In this document: one piece after another, positions 15,327-27,507 of the stretch
Layout of the letters: each line of letters starts with the position of its first letter
Position numbering within the stretch: position 1 is the first letter of the stretch
NCBI RefSeq assembly: GCF_014650695.1
Contig: NZ_BMVL01000003.1
Coordinates: 310,001-374,000 of the forward strand
Direction of reading: 5' to 3'
DNA length: 64,000 nt
Origin: Streptomyces avidinii
GTDB lineage: Bacteria; Actinomycetota; Actinomycetes; Streptomycetales; Streptomycetaceae
Notes under the pieces: model-generated
The model's database searches: none
What the model was told of the DNA's origin: nothing
What the model saw: only the letters and a program-made list of their open reading frames with translations
Position numbers and translations under genes: made by a program

Positions 15327-17888
15327 TTGCAGTCCAGGCGCTTCCTCGCCCTGCACCGCGCGTTACGCCGTTCCCACCTGCTCATAGCCTTCGGCCTCGG
15401 TTCGCTGCTGATCGGCCTGATCCCGTGGCTCGGGGTCACGAGCACGGCGGCGGCCGGCCGCGCGCCGGCGCCCCGACCCGCACCCGCACCCGTACCCGTC
15501 GACCAGCAGACGGCGACCCAGTCGCCGCACCACGGCATCGCCCCGGCGAACGCGATGGAGCCGACGGCTCCGGTCCTCGACCGGACCGGGTGGACGGCCA
15601 GTGCGAGCGACGAGGAGACCTCCGGCGAGAACGGCCGCGCGGCCAACGTGCTCGACGGCAACGTCAACACCCTCTGGCACAGCAAGTGGACCGGCACTCC
15701 CGCCCCGCTGCCGCACGTGATCACCGTCGACATGCACCGCACGGCGGTCGTCTCGGCGCTCGTCTACCGGCCCCGTACCAACAGCCCCAACGGGCGCGTG
15801 GGTGAGTACGGCATCAGCCTCAGCACCGACGGGCAGAACTGGGCGAGCCCGGTGGCCACCGGCACGCTCGCCGACGACGCGGGCGCCAAGACCCTCGGCT
15901 TCGCCCCGCAGGGGGCCCGGTTCGTCCGGCTGACCGCACTCACCGAGGCCGGCGGCCGCGGACCCTGGTCCTCCGCCGCCGAGATCGACCTGCTGGGCGA
16001 CCCCGGCACCCCGGCGGCCACCGTCGACCTGTCCCGGACCGGATGGACGGCCACGGCGAGCGACGAGGAGACCGGCAGCGAGAACGGCCGCGCGGCCAAC
16101 GTGCTCGACGGCAACGACAACACCCTCTGGCACAGCAAGTGGGCCCCGGCCCCCACCCCGCTGCCGCACAGCATCACCATCGACATGCACCGCACCGCGG
16201 CCGTCTCCGCCCTCGTCTACCACCCCCGCCCCGACGGGCCCAACGGGCGCGCGGGCGCCTACTCCATCGCCACCAGCACCGACGGCTCCACCTTCGGGGC
16301 GCCGGTGGCCGCAGGCACCTGGCGGGACGACGACTCCGTCAAGACCGCCACCTTCCTGCGCACCGAGAACGCCCGCTACATACGGCTGACCGTGACGAGC
16401 GAGGCCGGCGGCCGCGGCCCCTGGACCTCGGCCGGCGAAATACGCCTGAGCGGGCCGGCCAGCCCGGCCGTGCACGGTTCCTGGGGCCGGGTCACCGGCT
16501 TCCCGCTGGTGCCGGTGGCCACCGCCGCCCTGCCCGGTGACAAGCTGCTGGCCTGGTCCGCGTACGCCGTCGACCGCTTCGGCGGCAGCAACGGCTACAC
16601 CCAGACCGCGATCCTGGACCTGAAGACGGGCAAGGTCACCCAGCGCCGCATCGACAACACCGGGCACGACATGTTCTGCCCGGGCATCGCCATGCTCGCC
16701 GACGGCCGGGTGCTGGTCACCGGCGGCAGCAACGCGGAGAAGGCGAGCATCTACGACCCCGCCACCGACGTCTGGTCCGCCACCACGAGCATGAACATCG
16801 CCCGCGGCTACCAGGCCATGACCCTGCTCTCCACCGGCGAGGCCTTCGTCCTGGGCGGATCCTGGAGCGGAACCGCGGGCACCGACAAGGCCGGCGAGGT
16901 CTGGTCGCCGGACACGCGCACCTGGCGCAGCCTGCCCGGCGTCCTTGCCGCCCCGGCGCTGACGGCCGACCCGGCCGGACCCTACCGCGCCGACAACCAC
17001 ATGTGGCTGCACGCCACTTCGGGCGGCAAGGTGCTGCAGCTGGGCCCGAGCAAGCAGATGAACTGGATCACCACCAGCGGCCGCGGAAGCATCACCTCCG
17101 CCGGCGCCCGGGCCGACAGTCAGGACGCGATGACCGGCAACGCCGTCGCCTACGACATCGGCAAGCTGCTCACCCTGGGCGGCTCTCCCGCCTACGAGAA
17201 GACCCCCGCCACCCAGCGCGCCTACACGGTGGGTATCGAGGGCAGCCAGGTCCGGGCCGCCCGGACGGGCGACATGGAGCACGCCCGCGCCTTCAGCAAC
17301 AGCGTGGTCCTGCCCGACGGCAAGGTGGCCGTCTTCGGTGGCCAGGCCTATCCGGTGCCGTTCAGCGACGCCACCTCCGTCCTGACCCCCGAGCTCTGGG
17401 ACCCCGCGACCGGCAGCTTCACCCCGCTCGCCAGCATGGCCGTTCCGCGCAACTACCACAGCGTGGCCAACCTGCTGCCCGACGGGCGGATCTTCTCCGG
17501 CGGCGGCGGACTGTGCGGCGACTGCGCGACCAACCACGCCGACGGGGCGATCTTCACCCCGCCGTACCTGCTCAACGCGGACGGATCGCCGAAGCCGCGT
17601 CCCGCCATCACCGCGGGCGTGCCCCCCAGGGCCGCCCCCGGCACCTCGCTCACGGTCAGCACCGACCGTCCGGTGGCTTCCTTCGTCCTGATGCGGTCCG
17701 CCGCAGCGACCCACTCCACCGACAACGACCAGCGCCGCGTACCCCTGGTCTCCACGGCGGCGGGAAGCGGCTCGTACACGGTGTCCGTACCGGCCGACAC
17801 CGGCGTGGTCCTGCCGGGGACCTACCTGCTCTTCGCCCTCGACGCCCAGGAGGTGCCGAGCATCGGCCGGTTCGTCACCATCTCCTGA
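15327..17888 (+). CDS. Secreted copper-radical oxidase (galactose oxidase-like) with two discoidin domains
   Basis: An 853-residue protein. A signal/anchor helix (LLIAFGLGSLLIGLIPWLG) is followed by a Pro/Ala linker. Next come two F5/8 type C-like discoidin modules repeating every 151 residues (both contain NGRAANVLDGN), a kelch-type propeller, and a DUF1929 immunoglobulin-like C-terminal domain. All copper ligands and cofactor residues of galactose oxidase are visible: Cys in HDMFCPG and Tyr in ARGYQAM for the thioether bond, Tyr-His in RNYHSVA, and His in AATHSTD. Such enzymes oxidise primary alcohols or aldehydes to aldehydes or acids with H2O2 release. The TTG at 15327 with GGGAGG upstream is preferred over the ATG-less extension to 15264. 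It is likely exported and bound to carbohydrate through the discoidin modules. Confidence 0.85.
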   Translation: MQSRRFLALHRALRRSHLLIAFGLGSLLIGLIPWLGVTSTAAAGRAPAPRPAPAPVPVDQQTATQSPHHGIAPANAMEPTAPVLDRTGWTASASDEETSGENGRAANVLDGNVNTLWHSKWTGTPAPLPHVITVDMHRTAVVSALVYRPRTNSPNGRVGEYGISLSTDGQNWASPVATGTLADDAGAKTLGFAPQGARFVRLTALTEAGGRGPWSSAAEIDLLGDPGTPAATVDLSRTGWTATASDEETGSENGRAANVLDGNDNTLWHSKWAPAPTPLPHSITIDMHRTAAVSALVYHPRPDGPNGRAGAYSIATSTDGSTFGAPVAAGTWRDDDSVKTATFLRTENARYIRLTVTSEAGGRGPWTSAGEIRLSGPASPAVHGSWGRVTGFPLVPVATAALPGDKLLAWSAYAVDRFGGSNGYTQTAILDLKTGKVTQRRIDNTGHDMFCPGIAMLADGRVLVTGGSNAEKASIYDPATDVWSATTSMNIARGYQAMTLLSTGEAFVLGGSWSGTAGTDKAGEVWSPDTRTWRSLPGVLAAPALTADPAGPYRADNHMWLHATSGGKVLQLGPSKQMNWITTSGRGSITSAGARADSQDAMTGNAVAYDIGKLLTLGGSPAYEKTPATQRAYTVGIEGSQVRAARTGDMEHARAFSNSVVLPDGKVAVFGGQAYPVPFSDATSVLTPELWDPATGSFTPLASMAVPRNYHSVANLLPDGRIFSGGGGLCGDCATNHADGAIFTPPYLLNADGSPKPRPAITAGVPPRAAPGTSLTVSTDRPVASFVLMRSAAATHSTDNDQRRVPLVSTAAGSGSYTVSVPADTGVVLPGTYLLFALDAQEVPSIGRFVTIS

Positions 17889-17900
17889 CCCCTTGAGCGA

Positions 17901-17932
17901 TGTCCGGGGCCTGAGCTGATTGGCCCCGGACA
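17901..17932 (+). terminator. Hairpin terminator after the copper-radical oxidase gene
   Basis: TGTCCGGGGCC (17901-17911) and GGCCCCGGACA (17922-17932) form an 11-bp perfect stem with a 10-base loop. It begins 12 bases after the stop codon and ends 20 bases before the next ATG. Confidence 0.7.
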
Positions 17933-17952
17933 ATCAGGGGAATAGCGCACAA

Positions 17953-19790
<1,838 letters not shown>

Positions 19791-19794
<4 letters not shown>

Positions 19795-21995
19795 TCCGTA
19801 CGGGAGGCCAGCAGCAGGGCGATGTCGTCCGGCCGGTCCGCGGCGTTGCCCGCCTCGCTGATCAGCCGGTCGGCGGTCTCGGCCAGCGGGGCGGGCCGGG
19901 CCGCGGCCAGGGCCGCCCGCAACCGCTCCACCCCGACGTCGATGTCGGTGCCCGGCTTCTCCACCAGCCCGTCCGTGTAGAGGGCGAGCACCGAGTCCGT
20001 CGTCAGCCGCAGCTCCGTGACCGGGTACGAGGCCTCCGGGTCGATGCCGAGCACCACCCCGCCGGCCAGGTCCAGCACCTCGGTCCGGCCGTCGGGGTGG
20101 CGCAGCAGCGGCTGCGGGTGCCCGGCCCGGGCGGCCATGACGGAGCCCGACTCCGGGTCGAGCAACATGTAGCAGCAGCTGGCGAACTGGCCCGGATCCA
20201 GGTCGATGAGCAGCTGGTTGGTGCCGCTGACCACCTGCTCCGGCGTGCTGCCGCTGAGTGCGAAGGCCCGTACCGCGCTGCGCAGTTGACCCATGGTCGC
20301 CGCGGCCGCCACTCCGTGGCCCTGGACGTCCCCGATGACCAGGGCCAGCAGGCCGGTGCCCGTCTCGACGACGTCGTACCAGTCGCCGCCGACTTCCATG
20401 CCCTGGGTGCCGGGGAGGTAGCGGCCGACCGTGGCCACGTGCTCGCGCACCGGCAGCCGGTGCGGCAGCAGGGCCGACTGCAGACCGCGGGCGAGCGCCG
20501 CCTCGCTGTCGTACCGCCGGGCCCGCGCCAGGGCCTGTGCGATCAGCCCGGCGAGCGCGGTGAGCGCCGTACGCTCCTCGGCGCTGAAGCCGCGGGGCGC
20601 GTCGAAGCCGAGGATGCACGAGCCGACCGGCCGGCCGGAGGCGATCAGCGGAAGGAAGGCACGGGCGCCAACATCGGCGTCCAGCGGAATGCCCGGATAG
20701 GCGGCGGCCAGGTGCTGCATCGACTCGAAGAACATCGGGCGGCCGGTGGTCAGCGTCTCGACCCCCGGCAGCCGGACGTCGAGCGAGACCCCGTCGAACC
20801 GGTTGAGGAAGCCCATCGGGAAACCGGTCTCCCAGGCCAGATACAGGTGCCGCTCGTCCAGCAGGTAGATCGCCAGTTGGCGGCCGCCGAAGGCCGGCAG
20901 CAGCTCCTCGGTGACCACCGCCGACACCTGCCGGGCCGTGACGGCCTCCGTCAGTGCGATGGCGAGGGCCACCGGCCGGTACAGCGCCGAGGCCTCGTCC
21001 GCGGACGCGTCGAGGTCCACGTCCGCATCCACGTCCACGTCCGCATCCGCGGCCACGGCCGGGTCGGCGTCCGGGTCCCGGCCGGCCCGGGACGTCGGCG
21101 CGTAGGCGGGTTTCGCGGAGGTGCCCAGGGTCAGGGTCACCCCGTCGACCGACGGGTACAGGTCCACCGACAGCCACTGCCCGGGGGGGTGCCGACCGCG
21201 CCGGGCGGCGAAGTGCACCGGCTCCCCGGACATGAAGCCGGCCCGGAAGTGGTCCTCGTAGGCCGGATGCCCGAGCCACGGCAGCGCCTGCCACAGCAGC
21301 TTCCCCTGCAGCTGCGGCCCGCCGATGCCGAGCAGGTGCTCGGCCGCCGTGTTCACGTAGCCGATCCGGCCCTGCCGGTCCAGGGAGAGGACCGCCTGCG
21401 CGAGGCGGTCGGCGGCCCTGCGCGCCCCCTCGGCCCCGGCCTCGGGCGGCGGCGCAGGCCCGCCCACCGGGTCGCCCTCCCACACCACACGCGCCCCCGC
21501 CGCCGTGAGTGCGGCGAGTTCGGCGGCCAGCCGCTCCGCGGCCAGTCGGAGCCGCTCACGGTCCGCGGTTCCCACCGGGATGCCCGGGGTCGCCTCGCGC
21601 AGCACCACCAGCACGCCGAACCGTTCGGTCCCGTCGGTCACCGGCTCGTACAGCGACGCGAAGGGGAACGGCAGCCCGGCCATCAGCTGCGGGAAGCGGC
21701 TCATGGTGGACTCGGCGTCGGGCAGCAGCACCGCCTGCCCGGAGCGGTAGGCCTCGGCGACCGGGAACGGACGGTTGACCTGCATCCGCCACCAGGGCCG
21801 GAACAGCTGGAGCGGCAGCCCGGTGAACACGGCCATCAGGAGCAGCCCGGTGGTGGGGGAGCGCAGGTAGACGCCGGCCGCGTACCCACCGACGGCCTCC
21901 ATCGCGTTCACGGCGGCCCGTGCGAGCACCCGGGCCGTCGCATCAGGGGCATCCGTGGTGTCGGGCGCGGCGCCGGCGCTGTCCGCTCTCGCCAT
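19791..21995 (-). CDS. PAS/GAF-domain SpoIIE-type PP2C serine phosphatase
   Basis: A 734-residue signalling protein. An N-terminal GAF-like region is followed by a PAS domain (RIGYVNTAAEHLLGIGG), an Asp-rich linker, a second GAF domain (ending with SAEERTALTALAGLIAQ) and a SpoIIE/PP2C catalytic domain with VGGDWYDV, VIGDVQGHG and DDIALLLA. The aspartates of these motifs bind Mn2+. Such proteins dephosphorylate anti-sigma-factor antagonists and so control alternative sigma factors in Streptomyces. The ATG at 21995 gives the MARADS start. The linker has DADVDVDADVD encoded by GAC-rich repeats, similar to the tail of the convergent GH15 gene. No sigma or anti-sigma gene is nearby, so the partner is unknown. 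Confidence 0.88.
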
Positions 21996-22191
21996 CACAC
22001 AGCCAGGATGCGCCCTCGGCGGCGACCCCTGCATCCCGGCCGGTCCCGCGGTATCCGGCCCCGGTCCCGGCCGATCGGCCGACCGTTTCCCTCATCCGGG
22101 GGACGCACGGGTGTGCGGACCGCCCCCCGGACGCGCCCCGGGGCACGATACGCAGGCGTCCCACCCCCGGCAGGCCCCCGGAAGGCAGAAC

Positions 22192-22929
22192 ATGCGGTTC
22201 CAGTACGACACCATCGGCGAGCGCTACGCGGAGTCGACCAGCACGGCGGCCTTCTCCGCGGCCGACACCTACACCCTGCACGGAGCCCTCGACGCCCTCG
22301 GCGGCGTGCGCGGACTCGACGCCCTCGACCTGGCCTGCGGATACGGATACAACACCCGGCTACTGGCCCGCGGCGGGGCCCGGCGGACCGTCGGCGTCGA
22401 CGTCTCGGAAGAGATGATCCGCCTGGCCCGCGAGCACGAGGCGACGAAGGACCGGCCGGACGTCGAGTACCACGTCGCCGACGCCACCGGCCTGCCCCAC
22501 CTCGGCCCCTTCGACCTCGCGACCGCCGCGTACGTCTTCAGTTACGCGCCCGACCGCAGGTCCCTGCACGCGATGTTCCGGTCCGTCCGCGCCAACCTGC
22601 GCGCGGGCGGGCGGCTGCTCGCCATCGTGCCCAACGCGGGGGCGTTCCCGCGCGTGGACTGGTCCCCCTACGGGGTGCGGATCCTCGACCGGGTCCCGGA
22701 CGGCGACGCGCCGCTGCTCAAGGCGCACTTCCTGACCGAGCCGCCGGTGCCCTTCGAGATCCGCGAATGGGCTCACGCAGACCTCGCCGAGGCCGCCGTC
22801 GACGCGGGCTTCGTCACCGTCGGCTGGCAGCCCAACCGGACACCGCCCGCCGACGCCGTACGGGACGAGGCGTACTGGACGGCGTACCGTGCCTGGCCGA
22901 TCAGCTCCCTGATGACCTGCACGGCATAG
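22192..22929 (+). CDS. Class I SAM-dependent methyltransferase
   Basis: A 245-residue methyltransferase. The SAM motif I is LDLACGYGYNTRLLA, followed by the acidic residue in TVGVDVSEEM and motif II/III FDLATAAYVFSY. The ATG at 22192 is preceded by GGAAGG. It resembles small-molecule or ubiquinone/toxoflavin-type methyltransferases, but the substrate cannot be told. It is divergent from the SpoIIE-type gene and convergent with an esterase gene. Confidence 0.8.
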   Translation: MRFQYDTIGERYAESTSTAAFSAADTYTLHGALDALGGVRGLDALDLACGYGYNTRLLARGGARRTVGVDVSEEMIRLAREHEATKDRPDVEYHVADATGLPHLGPFDLATAAYVFSYAPDRRSLHAMFRSVRANLRAGGRLLAIVPNAGAFPRVDWSPYGVRILDRVPDGDAPLLKAHFLTEPPVPFEIREWAHADLAEAAVDAGFVTVGWQPNRTPPADAVRDEAYWTAYRAWPISSLMTCTA

Positions 22930-22955
22930 CCGCCCCCGCGGTCACCGCCGTGCCC

Positions 22956-23873
22956 TCACAGCGCCGCCGTCGACCTGATCAGCTCGACGATCCGCTCGCG
23001 CGCCGCCCGCCCCTCCGGCAGGGGCAGCAGCGGGTACCCGTGCGGCAACCCCGCCTCCTCGTGGAACTCCACCTCGGCCCCGTCCGCGCGGGCCCGGAGC
23101 AGCAGCTCCCGGCTGTCCGTGGACAGCACGTCCCGGGTCCCGGTGAACACCGTCATCGGAGCCAGCCCGGCGAATCCCCCGTGCAGCGGGCTCACCCGGG
23201 GGTCGTCGGCGGCCAGGGTCCCGGCGTACAGCCGTCCGGCCTCCAGCAGCCCCGGGCGCGCCAGCAGCGGATCGTCCGCCTCGATGGCCGCCTGGTCCGG
23301 ATGGCTCATGGTCACGTCCAGCCAGGGCGAGATCAGCACGATCCGGGACGGCTGGTCCCCCGTGCGGTCGCGCAGCCGCTGGGCGGCCGCCAACGCCAGC
23401 CCGGCCCCCGCCGAGTCCCCGATGAGCACCGTTCCGGCGGAGCCGCCGCTCGCGATCAGACCGCTCAGCAGGTCGGCGGCGACCGGGACGGTCCGGTCGG
23501 CGGTACCGCGCGGAGCGAGGATGTACGCGGGTACGACGACCCGCGCCCGGGCGCGGGTGACCAGGGTCCGGATCAGCGCCCAGTGCGGGCGCACCAGCTC
23601 GTGGATGTAGCCGCCGCCGTGCACGTACAGCACGTGGGCCGCGGGCTCCGCCCCGAGCGGGGAGACGTCGTACACGGGCCAGGCCCCGACGAAGGTCCGC
23701 GAGATGTCGGCCACCCGCCCCAGCGACCTCGGCGGCAGATGGGAGGCCGGCCGGCGGGCGGATTCCGCCACCCGGGCCCGGACCGCCTCCGCGCTCGCGA
23801 ACCGTCTTCGCCGTCCCGCCGCGATCAGCGCCGCCGACAGCGCCCTGCTGCGCAGACTCGGCACGCCCCTCAC
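22956..23873 (-). CDS. Alpha/beta hydrolase, hormone-sensitive-lipase family esterase
   Basis: A 305-residue esterase. It has the oxyanion-hole motif HGGGY, the nucleophile elbow GDSAG, the acid in TGTRDVLSTDS and the catalytic histidine in LPHGYPLLP. This is the complete HSL (family IV) set. There is no signal peptide, so it is probably cytoplasmic. It is convergent with the methyltransferase gene, and a 203-bp gap separates it from tdh. The natural ester is unknown. Confidence 0.85.
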   Translation of the reverse strand: MRGVPSLRSRALSAALIAAGRRRRFASAEAVRARVAESARRPASHLPPRSLGRVADISRTFVGAWPVYDVSPLGAEPAAHVLYVHGGGYIHELVRPHWALIRTLVTRARARVVVPAYILAPRGTADRTVPVAADLLSGLIASGGSAGTVLIGDSAGAGLALAAAQRLRDRTGDQPSRIVLISPWLDVTMSHPDQAAIEADDPLLARPGLLEAGRLYAGTLAADDPRVSPLHGGFAGLAPMTVFTGTRDVLSTDSRELLLRARADGAEVEFHEEAGLPHGYPLLPLPEGRAARERIVELIRSTAAL

Positions 23874-24076
23874 CTCCCCTTTTGCCCCGCGCCGTCGCCG
23901 GCGCGAGCCCCTTCCGCATTACGGGAGGAGCATAGGCGTGAAGCTGCGCTGTCGACCCGCTTAAGAAAGTCTCGATGGACTGATCACCGCGCCGATCGGC
24001 AGATTGGTGCACGTCACCGCCGCCGTTCGGGTCCATCCGCCCACGGCGTCCCCTTCCGCATGCCTGGAGCCACCCC

Positions 24077-25105
24077 ATGAAGGCACTCGTCAAGCACAAG
24101 GCAGAACCCGGCCTGTGGCTCATGGACGTCCCCGAGCCCGAGTACGGCCCCGGCGACGTGCTGATCAAGGTGCTGCGCACCGGCATCTGCGGGACCGATC
24201 TGCACATCCGGGCCTGGGACGGCTGGGCGCAGGGCGCGGTCAGGACCCCCCTCGTCCTCGGCCACGAGTTCGTCGGCGAGGTCGCGGCGCTGGGCGCGGA
24301 CGTCCAGGACATCGAGATCGGCGCGCTGGTCAGCGGCGAGGGCCACCTGGTGTGCGGCAAGTGCCGCAACTGCCTGGCCGGCCGCCGCCACCTGTGCCGC
24401 AGCACGATCGGCCTCGGGGTCGGCCGCGACGGCGCCTTCGCCGAGTACGTGGTCCTGCCGGCCCAGAACGTGTGGGTGCACCGGACCGCCGTCGACCTGG
24501 ACGTCGCCGCGATCTTCGACCCCTTCGGCAACGCCGTGCACACGGCCCTGTCCTTCCCGATGGTCGGCGAGGACGTGCTGATCACCGGCGCCGGCCCGAT
24601 CGGGATCATGGCGGCGGCCGTGGCCAAGCACGCCGGCGCGCGCAACGTGGTCATCACCGACGTCAGCCCCGAGCGGCTGGAGATCGCCCGCAAGGCGGGC
24701 GCCACCCTCGCCGTCAACGTCGCCGAGTCCTCGATCGCCGAGGCGCAGACCAAGCTCGGCCTGCGCGAGGGCTTCGACGTCGGCCTGGAGATGTCCGGCC
24801 GCGCCGAGGCCATGCGCGACATGATCGACAACATGACGCACGGCGGCCGCATCGCCATGCTGGGCCTGCCCGCCCAGGAGTTCCCGGTGGACTGGGCGAA
24901 GGTCGTCACCTCGATGATCACGATCAAGGGCATCTACGGCCGCGAGATGTTCGAGACCTGGTACGCGATGACCGTGCTGCTGGAGGGCGGGCTCGACCTC
25001 AGCCCGGTCATCACCGGCCGCTACTCGCACCGCGACTTCGAGGCCGCCTTCGACGAGGCGTCGACCGCCCGCAGCGGCAAGATCATCCTGGACTGGACGG
25101 CGTAA
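24077..25105 (+). CDS. tdh: L-threonine 3-dehydrogenase
   Basis: A 342-residue zinc alcohol dehydrogenase of the TDH type. The catalytic zinc site is in [11 protein letters not shown], the structural zinc site has four cysteines in [15 protein letters not shown], and the NAD site is [10 protein letters not shown]. It oxidises L-threonine to 2-amino-3-oxobutanoate. The kbl gene follows 122 bp later on the same strand and cleaves that product, so the pair forms the threonine-to-glycine/acetyl-CoA pathway. The match to TDH in length and in the [14 protein letters not shown] segment is strong. Confidence 0.93.
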   Translation: MKALVKHKAEPGLWLMDVPEPEYGPGDVLIKVLRTGICGTDLHIRAWDGWAQGAVRTPLVLGHEFVGEVAALGADVQDIEIGALVSGEGHLVCGKCRNCLAGRRHLCRSTIGLGVGRDGAFAEYVVLPAQNVWVHRTAVDLDVAAIFDPFGNAVHTALSFPMVGEDVLITGAGPIGIMAAAVAKHAGARNVVITDVSPERLEIARKAGATLAVNVAESSIAEAQTKLGLREGFDVGLEMSGRAEAMRDMIDNMTHGGRIAMLGLPAQEFPVDWAKVVTSMITIKGIYGREMFETWYAMTVLLEGGLDLSPVITGRYSHRDFEAAFDEASTARSGKIILDWTA

Positions 25106-25227
25106 CCGCCGCTCCCGCCACCCACCGAACCATCTCCCTCCGGGCCGGGCCCCGCACACCCTCCCCCCTCCGCGGGGCCCGGCCCCCTCCCTCGTCGCCC
25201 TCCGCCGCCGCACAAGGAGAACCGCAC

Positions 25228-26436
25228 ATGTTCGACACCGTCCGCGAGGACCTGCGCTCCACCCTCGACGAGATCCGCGCCGCCGGCCTGCACAAGCCCG
25301 AGCGCGTCATCGGCACCCCGCAGAACGCGGCCGTCGCCGTCACCTCGGGCGGCGCGGCCGGTGAGGTGCTCAACTTCTGCGCGAACAACTACCTGGGCCT
25401 GGCCGACCACCCCGAGGTCGTCGCCGCCGCGAAGGAAGCCCTGGACCGCTGGGGCTACGGAATGGCCTCCGTCCGCTTCATCTGCGGTACCCAGGAGGTG
25501 CACAAGGAGCTGGAGGCACGCCTCTCCGCCTTCCTCGGCCAGGAGGACACGATCCTCTACTCCTCCTGCTTCGACGCCAACGGCGGTGTCTTCGAGACCC
25601 TGCTCGGCGCCGAGGACGCGGTCATCTCCGACGCCCTCAACCACGCCTCGATCATCGACGGCATCCGCCTCTCCAAGGCCCGCCGCTTCCGCTACGCCAA
25701 CCGCGACCTGGCCGAGCTCGAAGCCCGCCTGAAGGAAGCCACCGAGGGCGGCGCCCGCCGCAAGCTGATCGTCACCGACGGTGTCTTCTCCATGGACGGC
25801 TACGTCGCCCCGCTCGCGGAGATCTGCGACCTCGCCGACCGCTACGACGCCATGGTCATGGTCGACGACTCCCACGCGGTCGGCTTCGTCGGCCCCGGCG
25901 GCCGCGGCACCCCCGAGCTGCACGGCGTCATGGACCGCGTCGACATCATCACCGGTACCCTCGGCAAGGCCCTCGGCGGCGCCTCCGGCGGCTACGTCGC
26001 CGCCCGCGCCGAGATCGTGGAACTGCTGCGCCAGCGCTCGCGCCCGTACCTCTTCTCCAACTCCCTCGCCCCGGTCATCGCGGCGGCCTCCCTCAAGGTC
26101 CTCGACCTGCTGGAGTCGGCCGGTGACCTGCGTGAACACCTCGCCGACAACACCGCGCTCTTCCGCACGAAGATGACCGAGGCCGGCTTCGAGGTCCTGC
26201 CCGGCGACCACGCCATCGCCCCGGTCATGATCGGTGACGCTGCGGAGGCGGCCAGGATGGCGGAGCTGCTCCTGGAGCGCGGCGTGTACGTCATCGGCTT
26301 CTCCTACCCGGTCGTCCCGATGGGCGCGGCGCGCATTCGCGTCCAGCTCTCCGCGGCCCACTCGACGGCCGACGTCGAGCGCGCGGTGGCCGCCTTCATC
26401 GACGCCCGTGCCGCCCTTGAGGCCTCCGGGGTCTGA
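25228..26436 (+). CDS. kbl: 2-amino-3-ketobutyrate CoA ligase (glycine C-acetyltransferase)
   Basis: A 402-residue alpha-oxoamine synthase. The [12 protein letters not shown] segment, the [14 protein letters not shown] motif and the PLP lysine in [10 protein letters not shown] are diagnostic. It uses CoA to split 2-amino-3-oxobutanoate into glycine and acetyl-CoA, right after Tdh. The ATG at 25228 follows AAGGAGA at a proper distance. A LysR gene begins 49 bp after its stop. Confidence 0.93.
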   Translation: MFDTVREDLRSTLDEIRAAGLHKPERVIGTPQNAAVAVTSGGAAGEVLNFCANNYLGLADHPEVVAAAKEALDRWGYGMASVRFICGTQEVHKELEARLSAFLGQEDTILYSSCFDANGGVFETLLGAEDAVISDALNHASIIDGIRLSKARRFRYANRDLAELEARLKEATEGGARRKLIVTDGVFSMDGYVAPLAEICDLADRYDAMVMVDDSHAVGFVGPGGRGTPELHGVMDRVDIITGTLGKALGGASGGYVAARAEIVELLRQRSRPYLFSNSLAPVIAAASLKVLDLLESAGDLREHLADNTALFRTKMTEAGFEVLPGDHAIAPVMIGDAAEAARMAELLLERGVYVIGFSYPVVPMGAARIRVQLSAAHSTADVERAVAAFIDARAALEASGV

Positions 26437-26484
26437 GGGGGCCGAGAGGTCTGAGGGACCTGTGCGCCCTGAGACAATGGTGGG

Positions 26485-27399
26485 GTGATCGACCCCCGCC
26501 GGCTGCGCATCCTGCGGGCCGTGGCGGACCACCGTACGGTGACCGCCGCGGCCGCAGCCCTGTACCTCACCCCGTCCGCCGTCTCCCAGCAGCTCGCGGC
26601 GCTGGAACAGGAGACGGGCCACGTGCTGCTCACCCGCAGCGGGCGCGGCGTACGACTCACCGCGGCCGGTGAGATCCTGCTCGGCCACGCCCACGAGGTG
26701 CTCGCGCAGCTGGAGCGGGCGGAGGCGGAACTCGCCGCGTACGCGGGCGGTTCGGCGGGCGAGGTCACCGTCGCCGCCTTCGCCACGGGCATCGCGGAGG
26801 TACTGGCCCCGGCCATCGCCCGGCTCGCGCTCGAACAGCCGGGGATCCGGCTGCGGGTACGGGACGCGGAGGGCGACCAGAGCCTGCCGCTGCTGCTCGA
26901 CGGCGAGGCGGACCTCGCGCTGGCGGTCGAGTACCGGGGCGGCCCGGGCGCCGACGATGCACGGCTCTCCGTGCTCCCCCTGTACGCGGAACCCTTCGAC
27001 GCGGTCCTGCCCTCGGGGCATCCGCTGGCCGACCTGCCCGCCGTGGCGCTGGCGAACCTCTCCGACGCGGACTGGGTGGGCCAGTACCCGGGCAACCCGT
27101 GCCACGACGTGACCCTGCTCGCCTGCGAACTGGCGGGCTTCGCACCCCGGTTCGTGCACTCCTCGGACGACTTCCGTGCGGTGACGGCCCTGGTGGGCGC
27201 GGGGGCCGGAGTGGCCCTCGTACCGCGCTCGGCCCTGCGGGGCATGGACCTCAAGGAGGTCCAGGTCCGCCCGGTCACGGGCCCGGCGGCAACCCGGCGC
27301 GTCTTCGCGGCCACCCGCCGAGGCGCCGAGACCCACCCGCTCATCGCCCCGGTCCTGGCCGCCCTGGTCCGAGAGTCGGAGCGCCTGCCCGCGCACTGA
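26485..27399 (+). CDS. LysR-family transcriptional regulator
   Basis: A 304-residue LysR protein. The HTH is VTAAAAALYLTPSAVSQQL, and the ligand-binding domain contains DFRAVTALVGAGAGVALVP. It starts with a GTG, 49 bp after kbl and on the same strand. It may therefore be co-transcribed with tdh-kbl and control it, although LysR genes more often act on a divergent target. The ligand is unknown. Confidence 0.85.
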   Translation: MIDPRRLRILRAVADHRTVTAAAAALYLTPSAVSQQLAALEQETGHVLLTRSGRGVRLTAAGEILLGHAHEVLAQLERAEAELAAYAGGSAGEVTVAAFATGIAEVLAPAIARLALEQPGIRLRVRDAEGDQSLPLLLDGEADLALAVEYRGGPGADDARLSVLPLYAEPFDAVLPSGHPLADLPAVALANLSDADWVGQYPGNPCHDVTLLACELAGFAPRFVHSSDDFRAVTALVGAGAGVALVPRSALRGMDLKEVQVRPVTGPAATRRVFAATRRGAETHPLIAPVLAALVRESERLPAH

Positions 27400-27507
27400 G
27401 GCGGCGGACCCCGTACTGCTCACCCGCGCCGACCCGCGCCGCGCGGCCATCGTCCGACCGCGGGGCCGATCGAGGCTCCCGCCACGGCCCGCGGGCCCCG
27501 AGGGCCC

